A DNA stretch of 64,000 bases from Thinopyrum elongatum (GCA_011799875.1 CM022302.1:97853494-97917493), one strand, 5' to 3'; positions 1 through 10,601 are shown, counted from the first letter of the stretch. Numbers and translations: made by a program. The notes: a model not told the origin generated them from the sequence alone.

Positions 1-674
1 TTGTAGCTCTCGTATGCGCCGCCCGTGGTCTCCTTGATGGCCTTGTTGAAGGCGGACTCGAAGACGGTGAACTTGTCGTTGACCGGGGCAGCGTCGGCGG
101 CCGTGGCGGCGGTCCTGAAGGCGGCGTCGACCTGGTCGATGGCCTTCAGCTCGCCGGTGGGGACCCCCTTGACCTCCTCCTCGGCGGGCTTGACGGAGTG
201 GACCTCGAGGGTGCCGGAGATGACGCGGAGCGACTCGGTGAGGGTGGCGACATAGGCGTCGTACTTGGCCTCGGGGGTGGCGCCCTGGGCTTTGTCGTAG
301 GCGAGCTTGTAGGAGAGTTCGAGGCTGCTGGAGAGTTTGGCCATGGAGCTGGACTGGGCGGCGTACTGGCCGGTGGCGGCGCCCTTGAGGACCTCCGCGA
401 AAGCCTTGTTAGAGGCCGCGCTAAATGTGGCCTCAAATGTCTTGTACTTGTCCGCCGCAGGGACGCCGGCTGCGGCCGCCACGGCCGCCTTGAAGCCGTC
501 GTTGATCTTCTCCATCAGCTTCTGCTCGTCGGTCGTCGCCTTGGGCTGTGTCCCGGCGGCTCCGGCCGGGGCGGCCGGGGTGTAGCCAGCGTCGGCGGCG
601 TAGGAGACGGCCGGCCCCGCCACGAGGGCGACGGCGAGGAAGAGCGCCACCGTGTACTTCTGCAATGCCGCCAT
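1..674 (-). CDS. Group 5 grass pollen allergen (Phl p 5 / Lol p 5-like), 3' end outside window
   Basis: Seen: reading leftwards from the ATG at 674, 224 codons are open to the window edge. Residues 1-26 form a secretion signal (MAALQK, then a hydrophobic Leu/Val/Ala core ending SYA). The mature protein would begin [12 protein letters not shown], a Pro/Ala-rich leader. An alanine-rich helical domain follows (about 46-150) containing [26 protein letters not shown] and [15 protein letters not shown]. After [18 protein letters not shown] a second similar domain starts (about 173 onward), with [16 protein letters not shown] and TGGAYESY. Known: this twin four-helix architecture is typical of group 5 pollen allergens, secreted or plastid-stored pollen proteins of Pooideae; full members are about 280-310 residues, so some 60-80 C-terminal residues are missing here. 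There is no intron, frameshift or stop in the visible part. Expression in pollen is inferred from the family. The biochemical role is unsettled (a nuclease activity has been suggested), so none is asserted. Confidence 0.93.
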   Translation of the reverse strand, partial: MAALQKYTVALFLAVALVAGPAVSYAADAGYTPAAPAGAAGTQPKATTDEQKLMEKINDGFKAAVAAAAGVPAADKYKTFEATFSAASNKAFAEVLKGAATGQYAAQSSSMAKLSSSLELSYKLAYDKAQGATPEAKYDAYVATLTESLRVISGTLEVHSVKPAEEEVKGVPTGELKAIDQVDAAFRTAATAADAAPVNDKFTVFESAFNKAIKETTGGAYESY

Positions 675-744
675 TGCTGCTGCTCTTGGAGAGGAGAGAT
701 TGTGTTGTGTTGTGAGGATGAAGGAGGTGGCTCTCGCTTAGCTC

Positions 745-752
745 TATATATA
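745..752 (-). promoter_or_regulatory. TATA box of the pollen allergen gene
   Basis: An uninterrupted TATATATA lies 71 bases upstream of the allergen ATG on the minus strand. A start site about 30 bases downstream would leave a 5' leader of about 40-45 bases, which is plausible for this family. The surrounding 675-950 is ordinary unique-looking DNA with no competing ORF. No specific pollen-response element was identified. Confidence 0.65.
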
Positions 753-950
753 CATACATGCATGCGAAGGTACGGTGTGGTGTCATGGTGGGTGGCCAGG
801 AGAGCTTTACGCGCCCAAATTAGCAATGCTCCTTCCGCTCTGCCTTCCGGCTTCCTCTCTCCTCCCCTGGAAATCCTATATTTACGGGTCTCTTTTTTAC
901 ACTAACCTCTTACTAATCCCGTGTTAGGGGCAAAAATGCTACACCTAATT

Positions 951-1699
951 GAGGTGAGGGCACGGAGCCAGGATTAGAAATGAGGGTGTGAAGCACACAA
1001 TAATTGCACACCAATAAAAGATTGTCATATATAAGTCTTGGGTGTGGCTAGGTCTTAGTCGACTGAGACTTAACCAAGTCTCAGTGAAGTGACACAACAT
1101 ATAAAAATGAAGAAAGAAAAAAATGAAAAGAAAAGTTTGCACAGATATCCACGTAAATCCACGTAAGAGCTCACGAATATAGGATTGACTGAGGTTTCGT
1201 TAAGTCCCCGTAGATTTAGGAATCCTGTTAAGTCTGACAGTAGACAAGCCAACCCGAGGACACGTAGCTCGGTATCACCACTGTCTGTATAGTCACTGGG
1301 ATATGTGCTGTCAGACTTTTTATATTCAGCCTCGTCGCAATACCCACAGCGAGTCATGGGCCAGGAAAGAATACGTCCTCTCTACATGTGGCATGGTGAC
1401 TATCATGGCTCATGTCATTTTTCAAATTAGTCAGTGGTGATGTACCCTGTACTGTGGGTCCTCGGCTGTTCAATGAGTAATGGTAGGTGGTTGTACGAGT
1501 GATGGTTACCATGATCTCATCCTCTATATCACTAAGCTCCTTAATTTTAGAGTGCTGAGAATCAATTAAGGTTATGGATTTCGACTTTGGTTTCTTCGCC
1601 TCCCGCTGGGTGGGTCCCTCTGGTAAATGGGCTGGGTGGCGTGGGCCTCGGTGGTCGGTGGTGGAAACGACAACATACGCACGTTCTCCTCCAACCGCT
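951..1699. other. Unassigned intergenic stretch
   Basis: No convincing ORF or transposon end is visible. One short perfect inverted repeat stands out at 1064-1083: TGAGACTT, a 4-base loop AACC, then AAGTCTCA. The sequence around it looks like a dispersed grass repeat, but no target duplication or terminal repeat pair could be defined. The stretch ends where an LTR start (TGTAACACCC) begins. Confidence 0.4.
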
Positions 1700-2851
1700 T
1701 GTAACACCCATGTGTAATGATCTATAGTAACCTCTCTGATTAAGCCAAGTCATTTTGCTAAACAGTGCTTGATCACCTTTGATCCAAATCTCATTTCAAA
1801 TTCCACTTTGAATTCAAATTCAAATTATAAGTGAAATTAAGAAATTCACAAATAAGAAAACTAAAAAGTTCATGTGATGGCAAATAATCCATAGTTATTT
1901 ATGGTGGAGAAAATCTAGGTCACTTGTTTGCTTATTCAAAAGTTGTCACCAAAAAATAGTGGCTAAAACAGCCACTTTAATCCATTTGCTTTTATTCACA
2001 AATCAAATGTTTTCAAATATTACTCCGACCATTTTACAGCAGTGCCAAATATTGCATGGTATTTATGGAGCCAACTCCCATATTTTTACAAAGCCAAATA
2101 GTGGCTAAAGAAAGTACAAAACAGAAAATATAAAAAGAAAACAGGAAAGAAAGCTAAAATAAAAAAATGAAAAGGGGGAAAGCCCCCTATGCCACTGGGC
2201 CGCAGCGCACGGCCCAGGCGGCCTAGCCTCCCTCCCCCCAGTTGTCGTCTACCTCGCTACAGGGGCAGGGGGTCCGTGGCCAACATCCGTGCCGCCACGG
2301 CCTCGGCCGTCGCCGTGGCGGCCATCCGCCGCCCCCCTATCGGCTACAAGGTCGCCCCGCGCCCCCTGGAACCCTAGCTGCCCCCCAGATCCACTTCCCC
2401 CTCGCCTCTCGCCCTCCTCCGCTCGATCCCGAATGCCGTCGTCGCCATGGCTTGCCGCAGCCGCGCCCACTGACCTCACCGCGCCGCGCCGCCGTGTCCA
2501 TCCGCTTCGCCGTCGACCGCATCGTCGCCTGGTGTTATCCATTGGAGCCGGGAGCCACCGCAATGACCTCTGCGTCCTCGTCTTCCTCCTCTGCCCCGCC
2601 GGACTCCGTCGTCAATTCCGGCTCCTGCAAGCCTCCCCGAGCCCGCTGCCCTCCACGACCGGATCCCCATGAGCAAACGCTTCCCCCTCGACCCCTTCCC
2701 CCTTCATTTTCCATGCTGTAGCCGTAGTTGCCGCCAAGGCCGTACCCGCCGCCGCGAATGAGCTCGCTGGCGTGGTCCCCGTTGCTGCAACCCGCGCCCG
2801 AGCTCACTGTCTCGCTCCTGGGGTTCCCAGGAGCCCAACACACACACTCGC
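1700..2851 (+). mobile_element. Ty3/gypsy-type LTR, left part (interrupted by element A)
   Basis: It begins TGTAACACCC, like the LTR of chromovirus J at 46556. It follows the same composition profile: an AT-rich first third with runs of CAAATTC, an A/G-rich stretch at about 2110-2180, then a GC-rich segment from 2185. The sequence stops at the CTCGC target duplication of element A and resumes after it at 9913. No internal domain was recognised on its left. ORFs in the GC-rich part are compositional and are not annotated. Confidence 0.55.
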
Positions 2852-4432
2852 TGATACGTCTCCAACGTACCTATAATTTTTTATTGTTCCATGCTATTAT
2901 AATATCTGTTTTGGATGTTTTATATGCATTAATATGCTATTTTATATTATTTTTGGGACTAACTTATTAACCTAGAGCCCAGTGCCAGTTTCTGTTTTTT
3001 TCCTTGTTTTCGAGTTTTACAGAAAAGGAATATCAAACGGAGTCCAAATGGAATAAAACTTTTGCGATGATTTTTCTTGGACCAGAAGACACACGTAGGA
3101 CTTGGAGAGGAAGGCAGAAGAGTCCCGAGGGCTCCACAAGCCCTCAGGGCGCGCCCTAGGGGGGGGGGCTGGCTTGTGGGCCCCCCGGGAGTCCTCCAAC
3201 CCTAATTCTTGGCCTATAAATTCAGAAATATTCCCAAACGACCAGAAGCGTCCACCAAAATACTTTTCCGCCGTCGTAACCTTCTGTACCCGTGAGATCC
3301 CATCTTGGGGCCTTTTCCGGCATCCTGCCGGAGGGGGATTCGATCACGGAGTGCACCTACATCAACTCTATTGCCCTTCCGATGAAGCGCGAGTAGTTTA
3401 CCTCAGACCTACGGGTCCATAGCTAGTAGCTAGATGGCTTCTTCTCTCTCTTTGATCTTCAATACAAAGTTCTCCTCGATGTTCTTGGAGTTCTGTCCGA
3501 TGTAATATTCTTTTGCGGTGTGTTTGTCGAGATCCGATGAATTGTGGATTGATGATCAGATTATCTATGAATATTATTTGAATCTTCTCTGAATTCTTAT
3601 ATGCATGATTTGATATCTTTGTATTTCTCTTCGAACTATCGGTTTGGTTTGGCCAACTAGATTGATTTTTCTTGCAATGGGAGAGGTGCTTAGTTTTGGG
3701 TTCAATCTTGCGGTGTCCTCACCCAGTGACATAGTAGGGGTAGCGAGGCACGTATTGTATTGTTGCCATCAAGGGTAAAAAGATGGGGTTTTCATCATAT
3801 TGCTTGAGTTTATCCCTCTACATCATGTCATCTTGCTTAAAGCGTTACTCTGTTCTCTTGAACTTAATACTCTAGATGCAGGCAAGAGTCGGTCGATGTG
3901 TGGAGTAATAGTAGTAGATGCAGAATCGTTTCGGTCTACTTGACACGGACGTGATGCCTATATTCATAATCATTGCCTTGGATATCGTCATAACTTTACG
4001 CTTTTCTATCAATTGCTCGACAGTAATTTGTTCACCCACCGTATGTTTTCATTCAAGAGAGAAGCCTCTAGTGAAACCTATGGCCCCCGGGTCTATTTTC
4101 CATCATATATTTTTAGATCTATAAACCAAAAAACCGAAAAATACCTTGCTGCAATTTATTTGTTTTTACTTTGTTTTACGTTTTAGAAATCTTATATACC
4201 TATCTCTATCAGATCTCACCTTTGCAATTGACCGTGAAGGGATTGACAACCCCTTTATCGCGTTGGGTGCAAGTGTTTGATTGTTTGTGCAGGTGCATAG
4301 ATTGGAGACTTGCTTGTACCTCCTACTGGATTGATACCTTGGTTCTCTAACTGAGGGAAATACTTATCTCTACTTTGCTGCATCACCCTTTCCTCTTCAA
4401 GGGAAAAACCAATGCAAGCTCAAGAAGTTGCA
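2852..4432 (+). repeat. 5' LTR of element A
   Basis: 1,581 bases, starting TGATACGTCTCCAACGTACC and ending AAGTTGCA immediately before the primer-binding region. It aligns along its whole length with the 3' copy, with scattered substitutions. A GC-rich patch at about 3120-3190 includes a run of nine G. The motif CTATAAAT at about 3213-3220 may be the TATA region of the element promoter; this is inference. Confidence 0.9.
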
Positions 4433-4443
4433 GGAAGAATTTC

Positions 4444-4461
4444 TGGCGCTGTTGCCGGGGA
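4444..4461 (+). promoter_or_regulatory. Primer-binding site, tRNA-Asp type
   Basis: TGGCGCTGTTGCCGGGGA lies 11 bases after the LTR end. It is complementary, with one mismatch, to the 3' end of plant tRNA-Asp (TCCCCGGCAACGGCGCCA). This is where minus-strand DNA synthesis would be primed. Confidence 0.85.
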
Positions 4462-4694
4462 GGTCTACATCAAGCCTACCAAGTACCCACCATAAACTCT
4501 CATCTCTTGCATTACATTATTCGCCATTTGCCTCTCGTTTTTCTCTCCCCCACTTCTAAAATGTTTTCAGAAAATCACAAAAATATTTGCCTTTTATTTG
4601 CCTTCTTTCCGTTTGCCTCTATGTCTTACTTGGCTTGTTTGCTTGTTCGCTTGGTATAATTGTGTGTTTATTGAAAATCAGAAACAAAAAGTTT

Positions 4695-5522
4695 ATGGAT
4701 CCTCATCCACTTGCTAATCTTTTTAAGAGATCCAATTATGATGAACCAATTGCTTGTGAGTTTTGTGCACTAGATTATCTTTATGTAGTTTTGCTTGAAA
4801 TTCATGAATCTGAAAATTGTGATGAAGAAATTTATGAAGTGATTCACGATAGCTCCTTGAATAAAAAGCATGATTGCAATGGTTTTACGATAAATTCTAT
4901 TAATGTCAATTGTGCTAATAATATGCAAAACCCTAAGCTTGGGGATGCTAGTTTTGCTATGTCCACTACTTATTGCAATGATCATGATTGGGGTGATTCT
5001 TCTTATGATCTTGAAAATTTATTTAAGCCTCATGATAATAGTGTTTGCAATAATCTTGAAAGTGGGTTTGGAAGAGTGTCAACTCTAGGTAATAATGATC
5101 CCACTACTTTGGAGAATGATCAATCTCATGGAATTTTTTATAAAAGTGGGTTTGGAGAAGTCATGACTTTATTTGATGATAATCCCACTATTTTGGAAGA
5201 GTATCAACTTTGCATGCATGTGGATCTTGAAGAGAATATTTTATGTGATAGTTATATTGTTGAATTTGAATATGATCCCACATGTAATTATTATGAGAGA
5301 GGAAAATATTGTGGTAGAAACTTTCATGTTACTAAATTACCTCTCGTTATGTTGAGATTGCTATTGTTTCTTTCTTCTTCCTTGCATATGCTAGATCTTG
5401 TTTTCCTTGCTAATTTGTTTTCCTATAAAATTCCTATGCATAGGAAGCATGTTAGACTTATATTTGTTTGTCACATGTTCTATGATGCTCTCTTTGTGTT
5501 TCAATTATTATCTTTCATGTGA
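4695..5522 (+). CDS. Orphan ORF of unknown function in non-autonomous element A (275 residues)
   Basis: I do not recognise this protein. The ATG at 4695 (MDPHPLANLFKRSN) is chosen over in-frame upstream codons because element I has the same start context. The first 200 residues are acidic and Asn/Asp-rich, with imperfect internal repeats (FGRVSTLG..., FGEVMTLF...) and a conserved CDSYIVEFEY. A hydrophobic, possibly membrane-spanning segment follows at about residues 217-247 (LPLVMLRLLLFL onward). A basic motif KIPMHRKHVRL and the terminus FQLLSFM then end the ORF. Homologues lie at 33408-34286 and 59344-60176. Compared with the latter, a 12-base indel keeps the frame, which suggests past coding constraint. 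The element has no gag or pol, so this is its only protein candidate. An envelope-like or packaging role can only be guessed. Confidence 0.6.
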   Translation: MDPHPLANLFKRSNYDEPIACEFCALDYLYVVLLEIHESENCDEEIYEVIHDSSLNKKHDCNGFTINSINVNCANNMQNPKLGDASFAMSTTYCNDHDWGDSSYDLENLFKPHDNSVCNNLESGFGRVSTLGNNDPTTLENDQSHGIFYKSGFGEVMTLFDDNPTILEEYQLCMHVDLEENILCDSYIVEFEYDPTCNYYERGKYCGRNFHVTKLPLVMLRLLLFLSSSLHMLDLVFLANLFSYKIPMHRKHVRLIFVCHMFYDALFVFQLLSFM

Positions 5523-5541
5523 GCATCATCGAAATCTCAAT

Positions 5542-5590
5542 GCCTAGCTAAAAGGCTTTAAAGAAAAGCGCATGTTGGGAGACAACCCAA
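5542..5590 (+). promoter_or_regulatory. Two conserved hairpins just after the orphan ORF of element A
   Basis: GCCTAGCTAAAAGGC (5542-5556; arms GCC/GGC, extendable) is followed by TTGGG-AGACAA-CCCAA (5575-5590). The second hairpin is preserved at the same distance from the ORF in elements G (34207-34222) and I (60227-60242). A role in RNA packaging or processing is conceivable but unproven. Confidence 0.5.
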
Positions 5591-6168
5591 TATTTTTATT
5601 TTCTGTTTCTATGAGTATACACATTATTACCTCTGTAGTAATTGTGTTTTGGTGTTTTAATTAGTGTTTGAGCCAAGTAAGACCTTTGGGATGGCTTACG
5701 GTGATAGTTGATTTGATCTTGCTGAAAAACAGAAAATTTTGCGCCCAGTAAAACAATTTTAGAAAATCACAGAAGCGAGATTTTGATCTAAATTTTTTAC
5801 AAAATATTGATATACAAATTTACCAGGTTTTCCAAAATTTTTAGAATTTTTGGAGTTACATAAGTATACGAAGTTTTCAGATTGCTACAGACTGTTCTGT
5901 TTTTGACAGATTCTGTTTTCTATGTGTTGTTTGCTTATTTTGATGAATCTATGGGTAGTATCGGGGGGTATGAACCATGGAAAAGTTGGAATACAGTAGA
6001 TATTACACCAATATAAATAAAGAATGAGTTCACAACAGTACCAAAAGATGGTGATCTATTTTCTTATACTAACGGATCTCATGAGTTTCTGTTGAGTTTT
6101 GTGTTGTGAAGTTTTCAAGTTTTGGGTAAAGATTTGATGGACTATGGAATAAGGAGTGGCAAGAGCCT

Positions 6169-6254
6169 AAGCTTGGGGATGCCCAAGGCACCCCAAGGTA
6201 ATATTCAAGGACAACCAAGCATCTAAGCTTGGGGATGCCCCGGATGGCATCCCC
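6169..6254 (+). repeat. Paired polypurine-like/hairpin repeats in element A
   Basis: AAGCTTGGGGATGC occurs at 6169-6182 and again at 6225-6238. Each copy is followed by an inverted repeat. In the second, GGGGATGCC (6231-6239) pairs perfectly with GGCATCCCC (6246-6254). The same 14-mer lies inside the ORF (4935-4948, read as KLGDA), and a one-base variant directly precedes the 3' LTR. Confidence 0.75.
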
Positions 6255-8314
6255 TCTTTTGTCTTCAATCCATCGGTAAATTTACTTGAGGCCATATTTT
6301 TATTCACCACATGATATGTGTTTTGCTTGGAGCGTCTTGTATGATATGAGTCTTTGCTTTTTAGTTTGCCATAATCATCCTTGCTGTACATACCTTTTGA
6401 TAGGGACACGCATGAATCATGAATTTATTAGAATACTCTATGTGCTTCACTTATATCTTTTGAGCTAGGCAATTTGCTCTAGTGCTTCACTTATATCTTT
6501 TTAGAGCATGGCGGTGGCTTTATTTTATAGAAATTGTTGAACTCTCTTGCTTCACTTATATTATTTTGAGAGTCTCTAAACTGCATGGTAATTTGCTTGG
6601 GTTATGAATTTGGTCCTAATATGATGGGCATCCAAGAGGGATATAATAAAAACTTTCATATAAAGAGCGTTGAATACTATGAGAAGTTTGATTCCTTGCA
6701 TTTGTTTTGAGATATAGAGATGGTGATATTAGAGTCATGCTAGTGAGTAATTGTGGATTGGTATAAATACTTGTGTTAAAGTTTGTGATTCCCGTAGCAT
6801 GCACGTATGGTGAACCGTTATATGATGAAGTCGGAGCATGATTTATTTATTGATTGTCTTCCTTATGAGTGGCGTTCGGGGATGAACGATGGTCTTTTCC
6901 TACCAATCTATCCCCCTAGGATCATGCGTGTAGTACTTTGTTTAAATAACTAATAGACTTTTGCAATAAGTATGTGAGTTCTTTATGACTAATGTTAAGT
7001 CCATGGATTATACGCACTCTCACCCTTCCACCATTGCTAGCCTCTCTAGTACCGCGCAATTCTCGCCGGTGCACTAAACCCACCATATACTTTCCTCAAA
7101 ACAGCCACCATACCTACCTATTATGGCATTTCCATAGCCATTCCGAGATATATTGCCATGCAACTTCCACCGTTCCGTTTATTATGACACGCTTCATCAT
7201 TGTCATATTGCTTTGCATGATCATGTAGTTGGCATAGTATTTGTGGCAAGGCCACCATTCATATTTTTTTATATATGTCACTCTTGATCATTGCGCATCC
7301 CGGTACACCGCCGGAGGCATTCATATAGAGTCATATTTTTTTCTAAGAATCGAGTTGTAATTCTTGAGTTGTAAGTAAATAAAAGTGTGATGATCATCAT
7401 TATTAGAGCATTGTCCCATGTGAGGAAAGGATGATGGAAGCTATGATTCCCTGACAAGTTGGGACGAGTCTCCAGACTTTACAAAAAATAAAAGAGGCCA
7501 AAAGAAGCCCAAATAAAAAATAAAAAAATGAGAAAAAAGAGAGAAGGGGCAATGCTACTATCCTTTTACCACATTTGTGCTTCAAAGTAGCACCATGAGC
7601 TTCATGATAGAGAGTCTCCTATGTTGTCACTTTCATATACTAGTGGGAATTTTTCATTATAAGAACTTGGCTTGTATAATCCAATGATGGGCTTCCTCAA
7701 ATTGCCCTAGGTCTTCGTGAGCAACCAAGTTGGATGCACACCCACTTAGTTTCATTTTGAGCTTTCATACACTTATAGCTCTAGTGCATCCGTTGCATGG
7801 CAATCCCTACTCACTCACATTGATATCTATTGATAGGCATCTCCATAGCCCATTGATACGCCTAGTTGATGTGAGCCTATCTCCTTCTTTTTGTCTTGTC
7901 CACAACCACCATATTCTATTCCACCTATAGTGCTATATCCATGGCTCACGCTCATGTATTGCGTGAAAGTTGAAATGGTTTGAGAACATCAAAAGTATGA
8001 AACAATTGCTTGGCTTGTCATCGGGGTTGTGCATGATTTAATACTTTGTGTGATGAAGATGGAGCATAGCCAGACTATATGATTTTGTAGGGATAACTTT
8101 CTTTGGCCATGTTATTTTGAGAAGACATGATTGCTTTATTAGTATGCTTGAAGTATTATTGTTTTTATGTCAATATTAAACTTTTGTTTTGAATCTTATG
8201 GATCTGAATATTCATGCCACAATAAAGAAAATTACATGGATAAATATGTTAGGTAGCATTCCACATCAAAATTTCTGTTTTTACCATTTACCTACTCGAG
8301 GACGAGTAGGAATT

Positions 8315-8329
8315 AAGCTTGGGAATGCT
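8315..8329 (+). promoter_or_regulatory. Polypurine-like tract of element A
   Basis: AAGCTTGGGAATGCT abuts the 3' LTR start. Upstream is a conserved segment reading CTCGAGGACGAGTAGGAATT, also present before the 3' LTR of element G (37369-37395). By position it would prime plus-strand synthesis. Confidence 0.65.
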
Positions 8330-9912
8330 TGATACATCTCCAACGTATCTATAATTTTTTATTGTTCCATGCTATTATATGATCTGTTTTGAATGTTTTA
8401 TATGCATTAATATGCTATTTTATATTATTTTTGGGACTAACTTATTAACCTAGAGCCTAGTGCCAGTTTCTATTTTTTTTCCTTGTTTTTGAGTTTTAGA
8501 GAAAAGGAATATCAAACAGAGTCCAAACGGAATAAAACTTTTGCGATGATTTTTCTTGGACCAGAAGACACACGTAGGACTTGGAGAGGAAGGCAGAAGA
8601 GTCCAGAGGGCTCCACAAGCCCTCAAGGCGCACCCTAGGGGGGGCACCCCTGGCTTGCGGGCCCCCCGGGAGTCCTCCAACCCTAATTCTTGGCCTATAA
8701 TTTTAGAAATATTCCCAAACGACCAGAAGCATCCACCAAAATACTTTTCCGCTGCCGTAACCTTCTGTACCCATGAGATCCCATCTTGGGGCCTTTTCTA
8801 GCATCCTGTCGGAGGGGGATTCGATCACGGAGGACACCTACATCAACTCTATTGCCCTTCCGATGAAGCGTGAGTAGTTTACCTTAGACCTACGGTTCCA
8901 TAGCTAGTAGCTAGATGGCTTCTTCTCTCTCTTTGATCTTCAATACAAAGTTCTCCTCGATGTTCTTGGAGTTCTATCCGATGTAATATTCTTTTGCGGT
9001 GTGTTTGTCGAGATCCGATGAATTGTGGATTTATGATCAGATTATCCATGAATATTATTTGAATCTTCTCTGAATTCTTATATGCATGATTTGATATCTT
9101 TGTATTTCTCTTCGAACTATCGGTTTGGTTTGGCCAACTAGATTGGTTTTTCTTGCAATGGGAGAGGTGCTTAGTTTTGGGTTCAATCTTGCGGTGTCCT
9201 CACCTAGTGACATAGGAGGGGTAGCGAGGCATGTATTGTATTGTTTCCATCAAGGGTAAAAAGAAGGGGTTTTCATCATATTGCTTGAGTTTATCCCTCT
9301 ACATCATGTCATCTTGCTTAAAGCGTTACTCTGTTCTCTTGAACTTAATACTCTAGATCCAGGCAGGAGTCGGTCGATGTGTGGAGTAATAGTAGTAGAT
9401 ACAGAATCGTTTTGGTCTACTTGACACAGACGTGATGCCGATATTCATAATCATTGCCTTGGATATCGTCATAACTTTGCGCTTTTCTATCAATTGCTCG
9501 ACAGTAATTTGTTCACCTACCATATGTTTTCTTTCAAGAGAGAAGCCTCTAGTGAAACCTATGGCCCCAGGTATATTTTCCATCAGATATTTTCAGATCT
9601 ATAAACCAAAAAACCCAAAAATACCTTGCTGTAATTTATTTGTGTTTACTTTGTTTTACGTTTTAGAAATCTTATATACCTATCTCTATCAGATCTCACC
9701 TTTGCAATTGACCGTGAAGGGATTGACAACCCCTTTATCGCGTTGGGTGCAAGTGTATGATTGTTTGTGCAGGTGCATAGATTCGAGACTTGCTTGTACC
9801 TCCTACTGGATTGATACCTTGGTTCTCTAACTGAGGGAAATACTTATCTCTACTTTGCTGTATCACCCTTTCCTCTTCAAGGGAATAACCAACGCAAGCT
9901 CAAGTAGTAGCA
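8330..9912 (+). repeat. 3' LTR of element A
   Basis: 1,583 bases, starting TGATACATCTCC and ending GTAGCA, followed by the CTCGC target duplication. It matches the 5' LTR throughout with scattered substitutions, so the insertion is old but not ancient. Confidence 0.9.
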
Positions 9913-10285
9913 CTCGCGCTCTCTCCCGTGCTCCCTAGCCTCGGTTTCGGCCTCGCCCGACTCCGGCCGCCGCTCCACCTCATCGCCGGTGACATTTCCA
10001 GCCTCCCCAAGTCCAAACAACACCACCAGATGGTGCGGCTGGTTCTCCGCGTTCGAACGCGTCGTCGCACGCGTCGAAAGGCCCTTTGTAGCCGAAACTT
10101 GAGCACCTCCCGTGCACGCCACCGTCAGTTTGGTTGCCGGCAGCTAAATGCCAGCGCGTCACCGCCATGTGGCCTGCCACTGGGCCACCCTGGGTCGCTG
10201 GCAGCTGGGCCCCATGGTCCACTCGGTCCCCCTGGCCTACTGTCAGCCTCTGCTGACAGGGATATTAACCCAGTCAACAGGCCCC
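9913..10285 (+). mobile_element. Ty3/gypsy-type LTR, right part (continues 1700-2851)
   Basis: After the CTCGC repeat the interrupted GC-rich LTR resumes. It includes an inverted stretch near 10234-10262 (GTCAGCCTCTGCTGAC) similar to one in the LTRs of chromovirus J (about 48020 and 56885). The right boundary is approximate, because the sequence passes into an inverted LTR of another family. Confidence 0.5.
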
Positions 10286-10540
10286 TTCCGAAGCTTCTAG
10301 GGTCTCTCTTGTTCAGAAAAAAATCGTGAAAAAGTTTCGTAGCGTTTGGACTCCGTTTGGTACTGATTTCCTGGAAAACCAAAAACAAGCAGAAAACAAC
10401 AACTGACACTAGGCACTGGGTTAATAGGTTAGTCCCTGAAAATGATATAAAATAGCATATAATTGCATATGAAACATCCAAGATTGATACTATAATAGCA
10501 TGGAACAACCAAAAATTATAGATACGTTGGAGACGTATCA
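10286..10540 (-). repeat. Truncated inverted TGATACGTCTCC-type LTR
   Basis: Read on the minus strand, the sequence starts TGATACGTCTCCAACGTATC at 10540. It follows the first ~250 bases of this LTR family, including the conserved CGGAGTCCAAACG block, then breaks off. No second LTR, primer site or target duplication is visible, so it is a remnant. The 61 bases to its right (10541-10601) belong to neither neighbour. Confidence 0.7.
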
Positions 10541-10601
10541 GTTGTCTCACCGGACGCGGACTTGGCGGAGCAGGAGGCACTGCTTGAGTCCTACCGTTTC
10601 G

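Larger units (their letters stand above)
2852..9912 (+). mobile_element. Complete non-autonomous LTR retrotransposon A (TGATACGTCTCC family)
   Basis: Two direct LTRs (2852-4432 and 8330-9912) bound a 3.9 kb internal domain. The element begins TG and ends CA and is flanked by the 5-base target duplication CTCGC (2847-2851 and 9913-9917). It has a primer-binding site matching the tRNA-Asp 3' end (4444-4461) and a polypurine-like tract before the 3' LTR. The internal domain carries one ORF of unknown function (4695-5522) and no gag, protease, reverse transcriptase or integrase. It must therefore rely on another element for retrotransposition. The LTR start and tRNA-Asp priming resemble the abundant Sabrina/Fatima/WHAM group of Triticeae gypsy elements; the exact family is not asserted. 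It inserted into an older gypsy LTR. Confidence 0.92.

Noticed and set aside
198..905. 235-codon plus-strand ORF opposite the allergen gene
   Set aside because: Antisense shadow of a GC-rich coding region. Glycine/arginine composition without domains, while the minus strand gives a recognisable family.
2242..2721. Overlapping ORFs on both strands in the GC-rich LTR block
   Set aside because: Open in several frames at once because of composition; Pro/Arg/Ser-rich with no motif; inside an LTR.
4587..4694. Hydrophobic N-terminal extension of the orphan ORF (possible signal peptide)
   Set aside because: T-rich leader DNA gives hydrophobic codons by chance. Element I shows the shared ATG at the position equivalent to 4695.
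9928..10329. 133-codon ORF spanning an LTR junction
   Set aside because: Crosses from a gypsy LTR into an inverted LTR of another family, so it is not a gene.
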